From: Atherix ibis
Taxonomy: Eukaryota; Arthropoda; Insecta; Diptera; Athericidae
Direction: 5' to 3'
Assembly: GCA_958298945.1 (NCBI GenBank)
Contig: OY282608.1
Span: 81,392,806 to 81,456,805, forward strand
Length of the DNA: 64,000 bases
The translations under genes and the position numbers were made by a program. Position 1 is the first letter of the stretch. Every line of letters begins with the position of its first letter. Under the pieces are notes generated by a model. That model was given only the letters and a program-made list of their open reading frames with translations, was not told where the DNA came from and did no database searches. Below are positions 27,603 to 42,410 of the stretch, in pieces.

Positions 27603-29477
27603 ATGTTAACAAGCCAACAAGCCAAAAAACCAACAAGCCAACAAACGAACAAACCAACAAGTCAACAAACCAACAAGCCAACAAACGAACAAACCAACAA
27701 ACAAACAAGCCAACGAACCAACAAACGAACAAACCAACAAGCCACAAACCGACAAACCAACAGACCAACAAACCAACAAACCAACAAACCAACAAACCAA
27801 CAAACCAACAAACCAACAAACCAACAAACCAACAAACCAACAAACCAACAAACCAACAAACCAACAAACCAACAATCCAACAAACGAACAAACCAACAAA
27901 CAAACAAACCAACAAACAAACAAACCAACATGCCAACAAACCAACAAACCAACAAACCAACAAACCAACAAACCAACAAACCAACAAACCAACAAACCAA
28001 CAAACCAACAACCCAACAAACCAACAAACCAATAAACCAACAAACCAACAAGCCAACAAGCCAAGAAACCAACAAACAAACAAACCAAAAAACCAACAAA
28101 CCAACAAACCAACAAACCAACAAACCAACAAACCAACAAACCAACAAACCAACAAACCAACAAACCAACAAACCAACAAACCAACAAACCAACAAACCAA
28201 CAAACCAACAAGCCAACAAACCAACAAACCAACAAGCCAACAAACCAATTAACCAAGAAACCAACAAACCAAAAAACCAACAAAACAACAAGCCAACAAA
28301 CCAACAAACCAACAAACCAACAAACCAACAAACGAACAAACCAACAAACCAACAAACGAACAAACCAACAAGCCACAAACCGACAAACCAACAGACCAAC
28401 AAACCAACAAACCAACAAACCAACGAACCAACAAACCAACAAACCAACAAACCAACAAACCAACAAACCAACAAACCAACAAACCAACAAACCAACAAAC
28501 CAACAAACCAACAAACCAACAAACCAACAAACCAACAAACCAACAATCCAACAAACGAACAAACCAACAAACAAACAAACCAACAAACGAACAAACCAAC
28601 ATGCCAACAAACCAACAAACCAACAAACCAACAAACCAACAAACCAACAAACCAACAAAACAACAAACCAACAAAACAACAAGCCAACAACCCAACAAAC
28701 CAACAAACCAATAAACCAACAAACCAACAAGCCAACAAGCCAAGAAACCAACAAACAAACAAACCAACACACCAACAAACCAACAAACCAACAAACCAAG
28801 AAACCAACAAACCAACAAACCAACAAACCAACAAACCAACAAACAAATAAACCAACAAACGAACAAACCAACAAACCAACAAACCATCAAAGCAACAAAC
28901 CAACAAACCAACAAACCAACAAACCAACAAACTAACAAGCCAACAAACCAACAAACAAACCAGCCAACAAGCCAACAAACCAAGAAGCCAACAAACGACC
29001 AAATCAACGAGACAACAAACCAACAAGTTAACAAACGAACAAACCAACAAACCAACAAACCGAGTAACCAAGAAACCAACAAACCAGCAAACCAAGAAAC
29101 CAAGAAACCAACAAACCAACAAACCAACAAGCCAACAAGCCAATAAACCAACACGCCGACGAACGAACAAACCAACAAACCAACAAACCAACAAACAAAT
29201 AAACCAACAAACGAACAAACCAACACACCAACAAACCATCAAAGCAACAAACCAACAAACCAACAAACCAACAAACCAACAAACCAACAAGCCAACAAGA
29301 TAACAAACGAACAAACGAACAACCCAACAAACCAACAAGCGAACAAACCAACAAACCAACAAACCAACAAGCCAACAAGCCAACAAACCAACAACCCAAC
29401 AAGCCAACAAACCAACAAACCAACAAACGAACAAACCAACAAACCAACAAACCAACAAGTCAACAAACCATTAAACT
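27603..29477. repeat. Domain B HOR copy B4
   Basis: This 1875-bp copy has two ACATGCC landmarks (near 27929 and 28600), CCAATTAACC near 28247 and ATCAACGAGAC near 29005. It shares with B5 the private variants AACGACCAAATC (near 28994) and ACACGCCGACG (near 29151). It ends in CCATTAAACTATG rather than the usual CCAACAAACTATG. Confidence 0.75.
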
Positions 29478-31680
29478 ATGTTAACAAGCCAACAAGCCAA
29501 AAAACCAACAAGCCAACAAACCAATAAACCAACAAACCAACAAGCCAACAAGCCGAGAAACCAACAAACAAACAAACCAAAAAACCAACAAACCAACAAA
29601 CCAACAAACCAACAAACCAACAAACCAACAAACCAACAAACCAACAAACCAACAAACCAACAAACCAACAAGCCAACAAACCAACAAACCAACAAGCCAA
29701 CAAACCAATTAACCAAGAAACCAACAAACCAAAAAACCAACAAAACAACAAACCAACAAACCAACAAACCAACAAACCAACAAACCAACAAACGAACAAA
29801 CGAACAAACCAACAAACGAACAAACCAACAAGCCACAAACCGACAAACCAACAGACCAACAAACCAACAAACCAACAAACCAACAAACCAACAAACCAAC
29901 AAACCAACAAACCAACAAACCAACAAACCAACAAACCAACAAACCAACAAACCAACAAACCAACAAACCAACAAACCAACAAACCAACAAACCAACAATC
30001 CAAAAAACGAACAAACCAACAAACAAATAAACCAACAAACGAACAAACCAACAAACCAACAAACCATCAAAGCAACAAACCAACAAACCAACAAACCAAC
30101 AAACCAACAAACCAACAAACCAACAAACCAACAAACCAACAAACCAACAAACCAACAAACCAACAAACCAACAAACCAACAAACCAACAAACCAACAATC
30201 CAAAAAACGAACAAACCAACAAACGAACAAACCAACAAACCAACAAACCATCAAAGCAACAAACCAACAAACCGACAAACCAACAGACCAACAAACCAAC
30301 AAACCAACAAACCAACAAACCAACAAACCAACAAACCAACAAACCAACAAACCAACAAACCAACAAACCAACAAACCAACAAACCAACAAACCAACAAAC
30401 CAACAAGCCAACAAACCAACAAACCAACAAGCCAACAAACCAATTAACCAAGAAACCAACAAACCAAAAAACCAACAAAACAACAAGCCAACAAACCAAC
30501 AAACCAACAAACCAACAAACCAACAAACGAACAAACGAACAAACCAACAAACGAACAAACCAACAAGCCACAAACCGACAAACCAACAGACCAACAAACC
30601 AACAAACCAACAAACCAACGAACCAACAAACCAACAAACCAACAAACCAACAAATCAACAAACCAACAAACCAACAAACCAACAAACCAACAAACCAACA
30701 AACCAACAAACCAACAAACCAACAAACCAACAAACCAACAAACCAACAAACCAACAATCCAACAAACGAACAAACCAACAAACAAACAAACCAACAAACG
30801 AACAAACCAACATGCCAACAAACCAACAAACCAACAAACCAACAAACCAACAAACCAACAAACCAACAAAACAACAAACCAACAAAACAACAAGCCAACA
30901 ACCCAACAAACCAACAAACCAATAAACCAACAAACCAACAAGCCAACAAGCCAAGAAACCAACAAACAAACAAACCAACAAACCAACAAACCAACAAACC
31001 AAGAAACCAACAAACCAACAAACCAACAAACCAACAAACAAATAAACCAACAAACGAACAAACCAACAAACCAACAAACCATCAAAGCAACAAACCAACA
31101 AACCAACAAACCAACAAACCAACAAACTAACAAGCCAACAAACCAACAAACAAACCAGCCAACAAGCCAACAAACCAAGAAGCCAACAAACGACCAAATC
31201 AACGAGACAACAAACCAACAAGTTAACAAACGAACAAACCAACAAACCAACAAACCGAGTAACCAAGAAACCAACAAACCAGCAAACCAAGAAACCAACA
31301 AACCAACAAACCAACAAACCAACAAGCCAACAAGCCAATAAACCAACACGCCGACGAACGAACAAACCAACAAACCAACAAACCAACAAACAAATAAACC
31401 AACAAACGAACAAACCAACACACCAACAAACCATCAAAGCAACAAACCAACAAACCAACAAACCAACAAACCAACAAACCAACAAGCCAACAAGATAACA
31501 AACGAACAAACCAACAACCCAACAACCCAACAAACCAACAAGCGAACAAACCAACAAACCAACAAACCAACAAGCCAACAAGCCAACAAACCAACAACCC
31601 AACAAGCCAACAAACCAACAAACCAACAAACGAACAAACCAACAAACCAACAAACCAACAAGTCAACAAACCATTAAACT
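29478..31680. repeat. Domain B HOR copy B5
   Basis: This 2203-bp copy opens with the alternative continuation AAACCAATAAACC after the GTTAAC landmark. CCAATTAACC appears twice (near 29706 and 30443), and ACATGCC once near 30811. The AACGACC and ACACGCCGACG variants lie 2195 bp after those of B4. The copy again ends in CCATTAAACTATG. Confidence 0.75.
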
Positions 31681-33060
31681 ATGTTAACAAGCCAACAAGC
31701 CAAAAAACCAACAAGCCAACAAACCAATAAACCAACAAACCAACAAGCCAACAAGCCAAGAAACCAACAAACAAACAAACCAAAAAACCAACAAACCAAC
31801 AAACCAACAAACCAACAAACCAACAAACCAACAAACCAACAAACCAACAAACCAACAAACCAACAAACCAACAAACCAACAAACCAACAAACCAACAAGC
31901 CAACAAACCAACAAACCAACAAGCCAACAAACCAATTAACCAAGAAACCAACAAACCAAAAAACCAACAAAACAACAAGCCAACAAACCAACAAACCAAC
32001 AAACCAACAAACCAACAAACGAACAAACGAACAAACCAACAAACGAACAAACCAACAAGCCACAAACCGACAAACCAACAGACCGACAAACCAACAGACC
32101 GACAAACCAACAAACCAACAAACCAACAAACCAACAAACCAACAAACCAACAAACCAACAAACCAACAAACCAACAAACCAACAAACCAACAAACCAACA
32201 AACCAACAAACCAACAAACCAACAAACCAACAAACCAACAATCCAAAAAACGAACAAACCAACAAACAAATAAACCAACAAACGAACAAACCAACAAACC
32301 AACAAACCATCAAAGCAACAAACCAACAAACCAACAAACCAACAAACCAACAAACTAACAAGCCAACAAACCAACAAACAAACCAGCCAACAAGCCAACA
32401 AGCCAATAAACCAACACGCCAACGAACGAACAAACCAACAAACCAACAAACCAACAAACAAATAAACCAACAAACGAACAAACCAACAAACCAACAAACC
32501 ATCAAAGCAACAAACCAACAAACCAACAAACCAATAAACCAACAAACCAACAAGCCAACAAGATAACAAACGAACAAACCAACAACCCAACAAACCAACA
32601 AGCGAACAAACCAACAAACCAACAAACCAACAAGCCAACAAGCCAACAAACCAACAACCCAACAAGCCAACAAACCAACAAACCAACAAACGAACAAAAC
32701 AACAAACCAACAACCCAACAAACCAACAAACTAACAAACCAACAAACCAACAAACCAACAAACCAACAAACCAACAAGCCAACAAACGAACAAACCAACA
32801 AACCAACAAACCAAGTAACCAACAAACCAACAAACCAACAAACCAACAAACCAATAAACCAACAAACCAACAAGCCAACAAACCAACAAGCCAACAAACG
32901 AACAAACCAACAAACAAATAAACCAATAAACGAACAACCCAACAAACCAACAAACCAACAAGCCAACAAACCAACAAACCAACAAACCAACAAACCAACA
33001 AACCAACAAACCAACAAACCAACAAACCAACAAACCAACAATTCAACAAACCAACAAACT
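31681..33060. repeat. Domain B HOR copy B6 (deleted form)
   Basis: This short 1380-bp copy has no ATCAACGAGAC or CGAGTAACC. The distance from CCAGCC (32383) to CCAATAAACCAACACG (32403) is 20 bp; in B4 and B5 it is 180 bp, so exactly 160 bp (20 units) are missing. The same deletion is found in B8. Near 32085-32105 a doubled CAGACCGACAAACC is present. The copy ends with CAATTCAAC, shared only with B8. Confidence 0.8.
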
Positions 33061-35006
33061 ATGTTAACAAGCCAACAAGCCAAAAAACCAACAAGCCAAC
33101 AAACGAACAAACCAACAAGTCAACAAACCAACAAGCCAACAAACGAACAAACCAACAAACAAACAAGCCAACGAACCAACAAACGAACAAACCAACAAGC
33201 CACAAACCGACAAACCAACAGACCAACAAACCAACAAACCAACAAACCAACAAACCAACAAACCAACAAACCAACAAACCAACAAACCAACAAACCAACA
33301 AACCAACAAACCAACAAACCAACAAACCAACAAACCAACAATCCAACAAACGAACAAACCAACAAACAAACAAACCAACAAACGAACAAACCAACATGCC
33401 AACAAACCAACAAACCAACAAACCAACAAACCAACAAACCAACAAACCAACAAACCAACAAACCAACAAACCAACAAACCAACAAACCAACAACCCAACA
33501 AACCAACAAACCAATAAACCAACAAACCAACAAGCCAACAAGCCAAGAAACCAACAAACAAACAAACCAAAAAACCAACAAACCAACAAACCAACAAACC
33601 AACAAACCAACAAACCAACAAACCAACACACCAACACACCAACAAACCAACAAACCAACAAACCAACAAACCAACAAACCAACAAGCCAACAAACCAACA
33701 AACCAACAAGCCAACAAACCAATTAACCAAGAAACCAACAAACCAAAAAACCAACAAAACAACAAGCCAACAAACCAACAAACCAACAAACCAACAAACC
33801 AACAAACGAACAAACGAACAAACCAACAAACGAACCAACCAACAAGCCACAAACCGACAAACCAACAGACCAACAAACCAACAAACCAACAAACCAACAA
33901 ACCAACAAACCAACAAACCAACAAACCAACAAACCAACAAACCAACAAACCAACAAACCAACAAACCAACAAACCAACAAACCAACAAACCAACAAACCA
34001 ACAAACCAACAAACCAACAAACCAACAAACCAACAAACCAACAAACCAACAAACCAACAAACCAACAAACCAACAAACCAACAAACCAACAATCCAACAA
34101 ACGAACAAACCAACAAACAAACAAACCAACAAACGAACAAACCAACATGCCAACAAACCAACAAACCAACAAACCAACAAACCAACAAACCAACAAACCA
34201 ACAAACCAACAAACCAACAAACCAACAAACCAACAACCCAACAAACCAACAAACCAATAAACCAACAAACCAACAAGCCAACAAGCCAAGAAACCAACAA
34301 ACAAACAAACCAAAAAACCACCAAACCAACAAACCAACAAACCAACAAACCAACAAACCAACAAACCAACAAACCAACAAACCAACAAACCAACAAACCA
34401 ACAAACCAACAATCCAACAAACGAACAAACCAACAAACAAACAAACCAACAAACCAACAAGCCAACAAACCAACAAACCAACAAGCCAACAAACCAATTA
34501 ACCAAGAAACCAACAAACCAAAAAACCAACAAAACAACAAGCCAACAAACCAACAAACCAACAAACCAACAAACCAACAAACGAACAAACGAACAAACCA
34601 ACAAACGAACAAACCAACAAGCCACAAACCGACAAACCATCAGACCAACAAACCAACAAACCAACAAACCAACAAACTAACAAACCAACAAACCACCAAA
34701 CCAACAAACCAACAGACCAACAAACCAACAAACCAACAAACCAACAAACCAACAAACCAACAAACGAACAAACCAACATGCCAACAAACCAACAAACCAA
34801 CAAACCAACAAACCAACAAGCCAACAAGATAACAAACGAACAAACCAACAACCCAACAAACCAACAAGCGAACAAACCAACAAACCAACAAACCAACAAG
34901 CCAACAAGCCAACAAACCAACAACCCAACAAGCCAACAAACCAACAAACCAACAAACGAACAAACCAACAAACCAACAAACCAACAAGTCAACAAACCAT
35001 TAAACT
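33061..35006. repeat. Domain B HOR copy B7
   Basis: This 1946-bp copy carries three ACATGCC landmarks (near 33395, 34146 and 34777) and lacks ATCAACGAGAC. Near 33868-34091 it has one of the longest uninterrupted runs of perfect units in the window. The stretch near 34680-34720 contains CCACCAAACC variants not seen in neighbouring copies. It ends in CCATTAAACTATG. Confidence 0.75.
33868..34091. repeat. Long run of perfect octamers
   Basis: About 28 consecutive perfect CAAACCAA units lie between the CAGACC variant and the CAATCC variant, without a single substitution that I can see. The same interval is shorter in most other HOR copies, so it behaves as a variable-number segment. Confidence 0.7.
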
Positions 35007-36338
35007 ATGTTAACAAGCCAACAAGCCAAAAAACCAACAAGCCAACAAACCAATAAACCAACAAACCAACAAGCCAACAAGCCAAGAAACCAACAAACAA
35101 ACAAACCAAAAAACCAACAAACCAACAAACCAACAAACCAACAAACCAACAAACCAACAAACCAACAAACCAACAAACCAACAAACCAACAAACCAACAA
35201 ACCAACAAGCCAACAAACCAACAAGCCAACAAACCAATTAACCAAGAAACCAACAAACCAAAAAACCAACAAAACAACAAGCCAACAAACCAACAAACCA
35301 ACAAACCAACAAACCAACAAACGAACAAACGAACAAACCAACAAACGAACAAACCAACAAGCCACAAACCGACAAACCAACAGACCAACAAACCAACAAA
35401 CCAACAAACCAACAAACCAACAAACCAACAAACCAACAAACCAACAAACCAACAAACCAACAAACCAACAAACCAACAAACCAACAAACCAACAAACCAA
35501 CAAACCAACAAACCAACAATCCAAAAAACGAACAAACCAACAAACAAATAAACCAACAAACGAACAAACCAACAAACCAACAAACCATCAAAGCAACAAA
35601 CCAACAAACCAACAAACCAACAAACCAACAAACTAACAAGCCAACAAACCAACAAACAAACCAGCCAACAAGCCAACAAGCCAATAAACCAACACGCCAG
35701 CGAACGAACAAACCAACAAACCAACAAACCAACAAACAAATAAACCAACAAACGAACAAACCAACAAACCAACAAACCATCAAAGCAACAAACCAACAAA
35801 CCAACAAACCAATAAACCAACAAACCAACAAGCCAACAAGATAACAAACGAACAAACCAACAACCCAACAAACCAACAAGCGAACAAACCAACAAACCAA
35901 CAAACCAACAAGCCAACAAGCCAACAAACCAACAACCCAACAAGCCAACAAACCAACAAACCAACAAACGAACAAAACAACAAACCAACAACCCAACAAA
36001 CCAACAAACTAACAAACCAACAAACCAACAAACCAACAAACCAACAAACCAACAAGCCAACAAACGAACAAACCAACAAACCAACAAACCAAGTAACCAA
36101 CAAACCAACAAACCAACAAACCAACAAACCAATAAACCAACAAACCAACAAGCCAACAAACCAACAAGCCAACAAACGAACAAACCAACAAACAAATAAA
36201 CCAATAAACGAACAACCCAACAAACCAACAAACCAACAAGCCAACAAACCAACAAACCAACAAACCAACAAACCAACAAACCAACAAACCAACAAACCAA
36301 CAAACCAACAAACCAACAATTCAACAAACCAACAAACT
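35007..36338. repeat. Domain B HOR copy B8 (deleted form)
   Basis: This 1332-bp copy is the partner of B6, 3326 bp downstream. It shares the exact 160-bp deletion (CCAGCC at 35661, CCAATAAACC at 35681) and the CAATTCAAC ending near 36318. It has a private ACACGCCAGCG variant near 35693. The duplicated unit is the B6+B7 dimer, repeated as B8+B9. Confidence 0.8.
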
Positions 36339-38660
36339 ATGTTAACAAGCCAACAAGCCAAAAAACCAACAAGCCAACAAACGAACAAACCAACAAGTCA
36401 ACAAACCAACAAGCCAACAAACGAACAAACCAACAAACAAACAAGCCAACGAACCAACAAACGAACAAACCAACAAGCCACAAACCGACAAACCAACAGA
36501 CCAACAAACCAACAAACCAACAAACCAACAAACCAACAAACCAACAAACCAACAAACCAACAAACCAACAAACCAACAAACCAACAAACCAACAAACCAA
36601 CAAACCAACAAACCAACAATCCAACAAACGAACAAACCAACAAACCAACAAACCAACAAGCCAACAAACCAACAAACCAACAAGCCAACAAACCAATTAA
36701 CCAAGAAACCAACAAACCAAAAAACCAACAAAACAACAAGCCAACAAACCAACAAACCAACAAACCAACAAACCAACAAACGAACAAACGAACAAACCAA
36801 CAAACGAACAAGCCAACAAGCCACAAACCGACAAACCAACAGACCAACAAACCAACAAACCAACAAACCAACAAACCAACAAACCAACAAACCAACAAAC
36901 CAACAAACCAACAAACCAACAAACCAACAAACCAACAAACCAACAAACCAACAAACCAACAAACCAACAAACCAACAAACCAACAAACCAACAAACCAAC
37001 AAACCAACAAACCAACAAACCAACAAACCAACAAACCAACAAACCAACAAACCAACAAACCAACAAACCAACAATCCAACAAACGAACAAACCAACAAAC
37101 AAACAAACCAACAAACGAACAAACCAACATGCCAACAAACCAACAAACCAACAAACCAACAAACCAACAAACCAACAAACCAACAAACCAACAAACCAAC
37201 AAACCAACAAACCAACAACCCAACAAACCAACAAACCAATAAACCAACAAACCAACAAGCCAAGAAGCCAAGAAACCAACAAACAAACAAACCAAAAAAC
37301 CACCAAACCAACAAACCAACAAACCAACAAACCAACAAACCAACAAACCAACAAACCAACAAACCAACAAACCAACAAACCAACAAACCAACAAGCCAAC
37401 AAACCAACAAACCAACAAGCCAACAAACCAATTAACCAAGAAACCAACAAACCAAAAAACCAACAAAACAACAAGCCAACAAACCAACAAACCAACAAAC
37501 CAACAAACCAACAAACGAACAAACGACCAAACCAACAAACGAACAAACCAACAAGCCACAAACCGACAAACCAACAGACCAACAAACCAACAAACCAACA
37601 AACCAACAAACCAACAAACCAACAAACCAACAAACCAACAAACCAACAAACCAACAAACCAACAAACCAACAAACCAACAAACCAACAAACCAACAAACC
37701 AACAAACCAACAAACCAACAAACCAACAAACCAACAATCCAACAAACGAACAAACCAACAAACAAACAAACTAACAAACGAACAAACCAACATGCCAACA
37801 AACCAACAAACCAACAAACCAACAAACCAACAAACCAACAAACCAACAAACCAACAAAACAACAAGCCAACAACCCAACAAACCAACAAACCAATAAACC
37901 AACAAACCAACAAGCCAACAAGCCAAGAAACCAACAAACAAACAAACCAACAAACCAACAAACCAACAAACCAACAAACCAACAAACCAACAAACCAACA
38001 AACCAACAAACCAACAAACCAACAAACCAACAAACAAATAAACCAACAAACGAACAAACCAACAAACCAACAAACCATCAAAGCAACAAACCAACAAACC
38101 AACAAACCAACAAACTAACAAGCCAACAAACCAACAAACAAACCAGCCAACAAGCCAACAAACCAAGAAGCCAACAGACGAACAAATCAACGAGACAACA
38201 AACCAACAAGTTAACAAACGAACAAACCAACAAACCAACAAACCGAGTAACCAAGAAACCAACAAACCAGCAAACCAAGAAACCAACAAACCAACAAACC
38301 AACAAACCAACAAGCCAACAAGCCAATAAACCAACACGCCAACGAACGAACAAACCAACAAACCAACAAACCAACAAACAAATAAACCAACAAACGAACA
38401 AACCAACAAACCAACAAACCATCAAAGCAACAAACCAACAAACCAACAAACCAACAAGCCAACAAACCAACAAGCCAACAAGATAACAAACGAACAAACC
38501 AACAACCCAACAAACCAACAAGCGAACAAACCAACAAACCAACAAACCAACAAGCCAACAAGCCAACAAACCAACAACCCAACAAGCCAACAAACCAACA
38601 AACCAACAAACGAACAAACCAACAAACCAACAAACCAACAAGTCAACAAACCAACAAACT
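36339..38660. repeat. Domain B HOR copy B9
   Basis: This 2322-bp copy is the partner of B7. It has ACATGCC near 37128 and 37791, CCAATTAACC near 36696 and 37431, and regains ATCAACGAGAC near 38188. It carries the longest perfect-unit run noted in the window (about 36845-37072). A private ACGACCAAACC variant lies near 37524. Confidence 0.75.
36845..37072. repeat. Longest run of perfect octamers noted
   Basis: Roughly 28 perfect units run between the CAGACC landmark and CAATCC. It occupies the same HOR position as the run at 33868-34091. The matching interval is about 165-230 bp in other copies, so length differences here are whole units. Confidence 0.7.
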
Positions 38661-39840
38661 AAGTTAACAAGCCAACAAGCCAAAAAACCAACAAGCCAAC
38701 AAACCAATAAACCAACAAACCAACAAGCCAACAAGCCAAGAAACCAACAAATAAACAAACCAAAAAACCAACAAACCAACAAACCAACAAACCAACAAAC
38801 CAACAAACCAACAAACCAACAAACCAACAAACCAACAAACCAACAAGCCAACAAACCAACAAACCAACAAGCCAACAAACCAATTAACCAAGAAACCAAC
38901 AAACCAAAAAACCAACAAAACAACAAGCCAACAAACCAACAAACCAACAAACCAACAAACCAACAAACGAACAAACGAACAAACCAACAAACGAACAAAC
39001 CAACAAGCCACAAACCGACAAACCAACAGACCAACAAACCAACAAACCAACAAACCAACAAACCAACAAACCAACAAACCAACAAACCAACAAACCAACA
39101 AACCAACAAACCAACAAACCAACAAACCAACAAACCAACAAACCAACAAACCAACAAACCAACAAACCAACAATCCAACAAACGAACAAACAAATAAACC
39201 AACAAACGAACAAACCAACAAACCAACAAACCATCAAAGCAACAAACCAACAAACCAACAAACCAACAAACCACCAAACTAACAAGCCAACAAACCAACA
39301 AACAAACCAGCCAACAAGCCAACAAACCAAGAAGCCAACAAACTAACAAATCAACGAGACAACAAACCAACAAGTTAACAAACGAACAAACCAACAAACC
39401 AACAAACCGAGTAACCAAGAAACCAACAAACCAGCAAACCAAGAAACCAACAAACCAACAAACCAACAAACCAACAAGCCAACAAGCCAATAAACCAACA
39501 CGCCAACGAACGAACAAACCAACAAACCAACAAACCAACAAACGAACAAAACAACAAACCAACAACCCAACAAACCAACAAACCAACACACCAACAAACC
39601 AACATACCAACAAACCAACAAACCAACAAGCCAACAAACGAACAAACCAACAAACCAACAAACCAACAAACCAAGTAACCAACAAACCAACAAACCAACA
39701 AACCAACAAACCAACAAACCAACAAACCAACAAACCAACAAGCCAACAAACCAACAAACCACCAAACCAACAAACCAACAAACCAACAAACCAACAAACC
39801 AACAAACCAACAAACCAACAAGTCAACAAACCAACAAACT
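38661..39840. repeat. Domain B HOR copy B10
   Basis: At 1180 bp this is the shortest domain B copy. Its landmark reads CTAAGTTAAC, so the ATG is lost but GTTAAC is kept. It has no ACATGCC. ATCAACGAGAC is present near 39352, preceded by an AACTAACAAATC variant instead of AACGAACAAATC. CCACCAAAC variants near 39274 and 39748 mark it. Confidence 0.72.
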
Positions 39841-42410
39841 ATGTTAACAAGCCAACAAGCCAAACAACCAACAAGCCAACAAACGAACAAACCAACAAGT
39901 CAACAAGCCAACAAGCCAACAAACCAACAACCCAACAAGCCAACAAACCAACAAACCAACAAACGAACAAAACAACAAACCAACAACCCAACAAACCAAC
40001 AAACCAACACACCAACAAACCAACAAACCAACAAACCAACAAACCAACAAGCCAACAAACGAACAAACCAACAAACCAACAAACCAAGTAACCAACAAAC
40101 CAAGTAACCAACAAACCAACAAACCAACAAACCAACAAACCAACAAACCAACAAACCAACAAACCAACAAGCCAACAAACCAACAAACCAACAAACGAAC
40201 AAAACAACAAACCAACAACCCAACAAACCAACAAACCAACACACCAACAAACCAACAAACCAACAAACCAACAAACCAACAAACCAACAAGCCAACAAAC
40301 GAACAAACCAACAAACCAACAAACCAAGTAACCAACAAACCAACAAACCAACAAACCAACAACTCAACAAACCAACAAGCCAACAAACGAACAAACCAAC
40401 AAACAAACAAGCCAACGAACCAACAAACGAACAAACCAACAAGCCACAAACCGACAAACCAACAGACCAACAAACCAACAAACCAACAAACCAACAAACC
40501 AACAAACCAACAAACCAACAAACCAACAAACCAACAAACCAACAAACCAACAAACCAACAAACCAACAAACCAACAATCCAACAAACGAACAAACCAACA
40601 AACAAACAAACCAACAAACGAACAAACCAACATGCCAACAAACCAACAAACCAACAAACCAACAAACCAACAAACCAACAAACCAACAAACCAACAAACC
40701 AACAAACCAACAAACCAACAACCCAACAAACCAACAAACCAATAAACCAACAAACCAACAAGCCAACAAGCCAAGAAACCAACAAACAAACAAACCAAAA
40801 AACCAACAAACCAACAAACCAACAAACCAACAAACCAACAAACCAACAAACCAACAAACCAACAAACCAACAAACCAACAAACCAACAAACCAACAAACC
40901 AACAAACCAACAAGCCAACAAACCAACAAACCAACAAGCCAACAAAACAATTAACCAAGAAACCAACAAACCAAAAAACCAACAAAACAACAAGCCAACA
41001 AACCAACAAACCAACAAACCAACAAACCAACAAACGAACAAACGAACAAACCAACAAACGAACAAACCAACAAGCCACAAACCGACAAACCAACAGACCA
41101 ACAAACCAACAAACCAACAAACCAACAAACCAACAAACCAACAAACCACCAAACCAACAAACCAAAGACCAACAAACCAACAAACCAACAAACCAACAAA
41201 CCAACAAACCAACAAACCAACAAACCAACAAACCAACAAACCAACAAACCAACAATCCAACAAACGAACAAACCAACAAACAAACAAACCAACAAACGAA
41301 CAAACCAAAATGCCAACAAACCAACAAACCAACAAACCAACAAACCAACAAACCAACAAACCAACAAACCAACAAAACAACAAGCCAACAACCCAACAAA
41401 CCAACAAACCAATAAACCAACAAACCAACAAGCCAACAAGCCAAGAAACCAACAAACAAACAAACCAACAAACCAACAAACCAACAAACCAACAAACCAA
41501 CAAACCAACAAACCAACAAACCAACAAACCAACAAACCAACAAACAAATAAACCAACAAACGAACAAACCAACAAACCAACAAACCATCAAAGCAACAAA
41601 CCAACAAACCAACAAACCAACAAACCAACAAACTAACAAGCCAACAAACCAACAAACAAACCAGCCAACAAGCCAACAAACCAAGAAGCCAACAAACGAA
41701 CAAATCAACGAGACAACAAACCAACAAGTTAACAAACGAACAAACCAACAAACGAACAAACCGAGTAACTAAGAAACCAACAAACCAGCAAACCAAGAAA
41801 CCAACAAACCAACAAACCAACAAACCAACAAGCCAACAAGCCAATAAACCAACACGCCAACGAACGAACAAACCAACAAACCAACAAACCAACAAACAAA
41901 TAAACCAACAAACGAACAAACCAACAAACCAACAAACCATCAAACCATCAAAGCAACAAACCAACAAACGAACAAACCAACAAACCAACAAACCAACAAG
42001 ATAACAAGATAACAAACGAACAAACCAACAACCCAACAAACCAACAAGCGAACAAACCAACAAACCAACAAACCAACAAGCCAACAAGCCAACAAACCAA
42101 CAACCCAACAAGCCAACAAACCAACAAATCAACAAACGAACGAAACAACAAACCAACAACCCAACAAACCAACAAACCAACACACCAACAAACCAACAAA
42201 CCAACAAACCAACAAACCAACAAGCCAACAAACGAACAAACCAACAAACCAACAAACCAAGTAACCAACAAACCAACAAACCAACAAACCAACAAACCAA
42301 CAAACCAACAAACCAACAAGCCAACAAACCAACAAACCAACAAACCAACAAACCAACAAACCAACAAACCAACAAACCAACAAACCAACAAGTCAACAAA
42401 CCAACAAACT
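39841..42410. repeat. Domain B HOR copy B11
   Basis: This 2570-bp copy starts with AAGCCAAACAACC in place of AAGCCAAAAAACC. Its first 500 bp contain a repeated CAAAACAAC ... ACACACC ... CCAAGTAACC segment (near 39960-40110 and 40200-40330), with CCAAGTAACC doubled near 40084-40108. One ACATGCC is intact near 40630; the next has become AAATGCC near 41309. ATCAACGAGAC lies near 41706. A doubled AAGATAAC is seen near 41999-42010. Confidence 0.7.

Noticed and set aside
36339..38486. Open frame of about 715 codons on the plus strand starting at ATG of CTATGTTAAC, Asn/Gln/Thr/Lys-rich
   Set aside because: The start recurs in most domain B HOR copies, followed by a different frame length each time; the product is the QTNKPTNQ repeat. 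No promoter, no non-repeat sequence and no conserved end.
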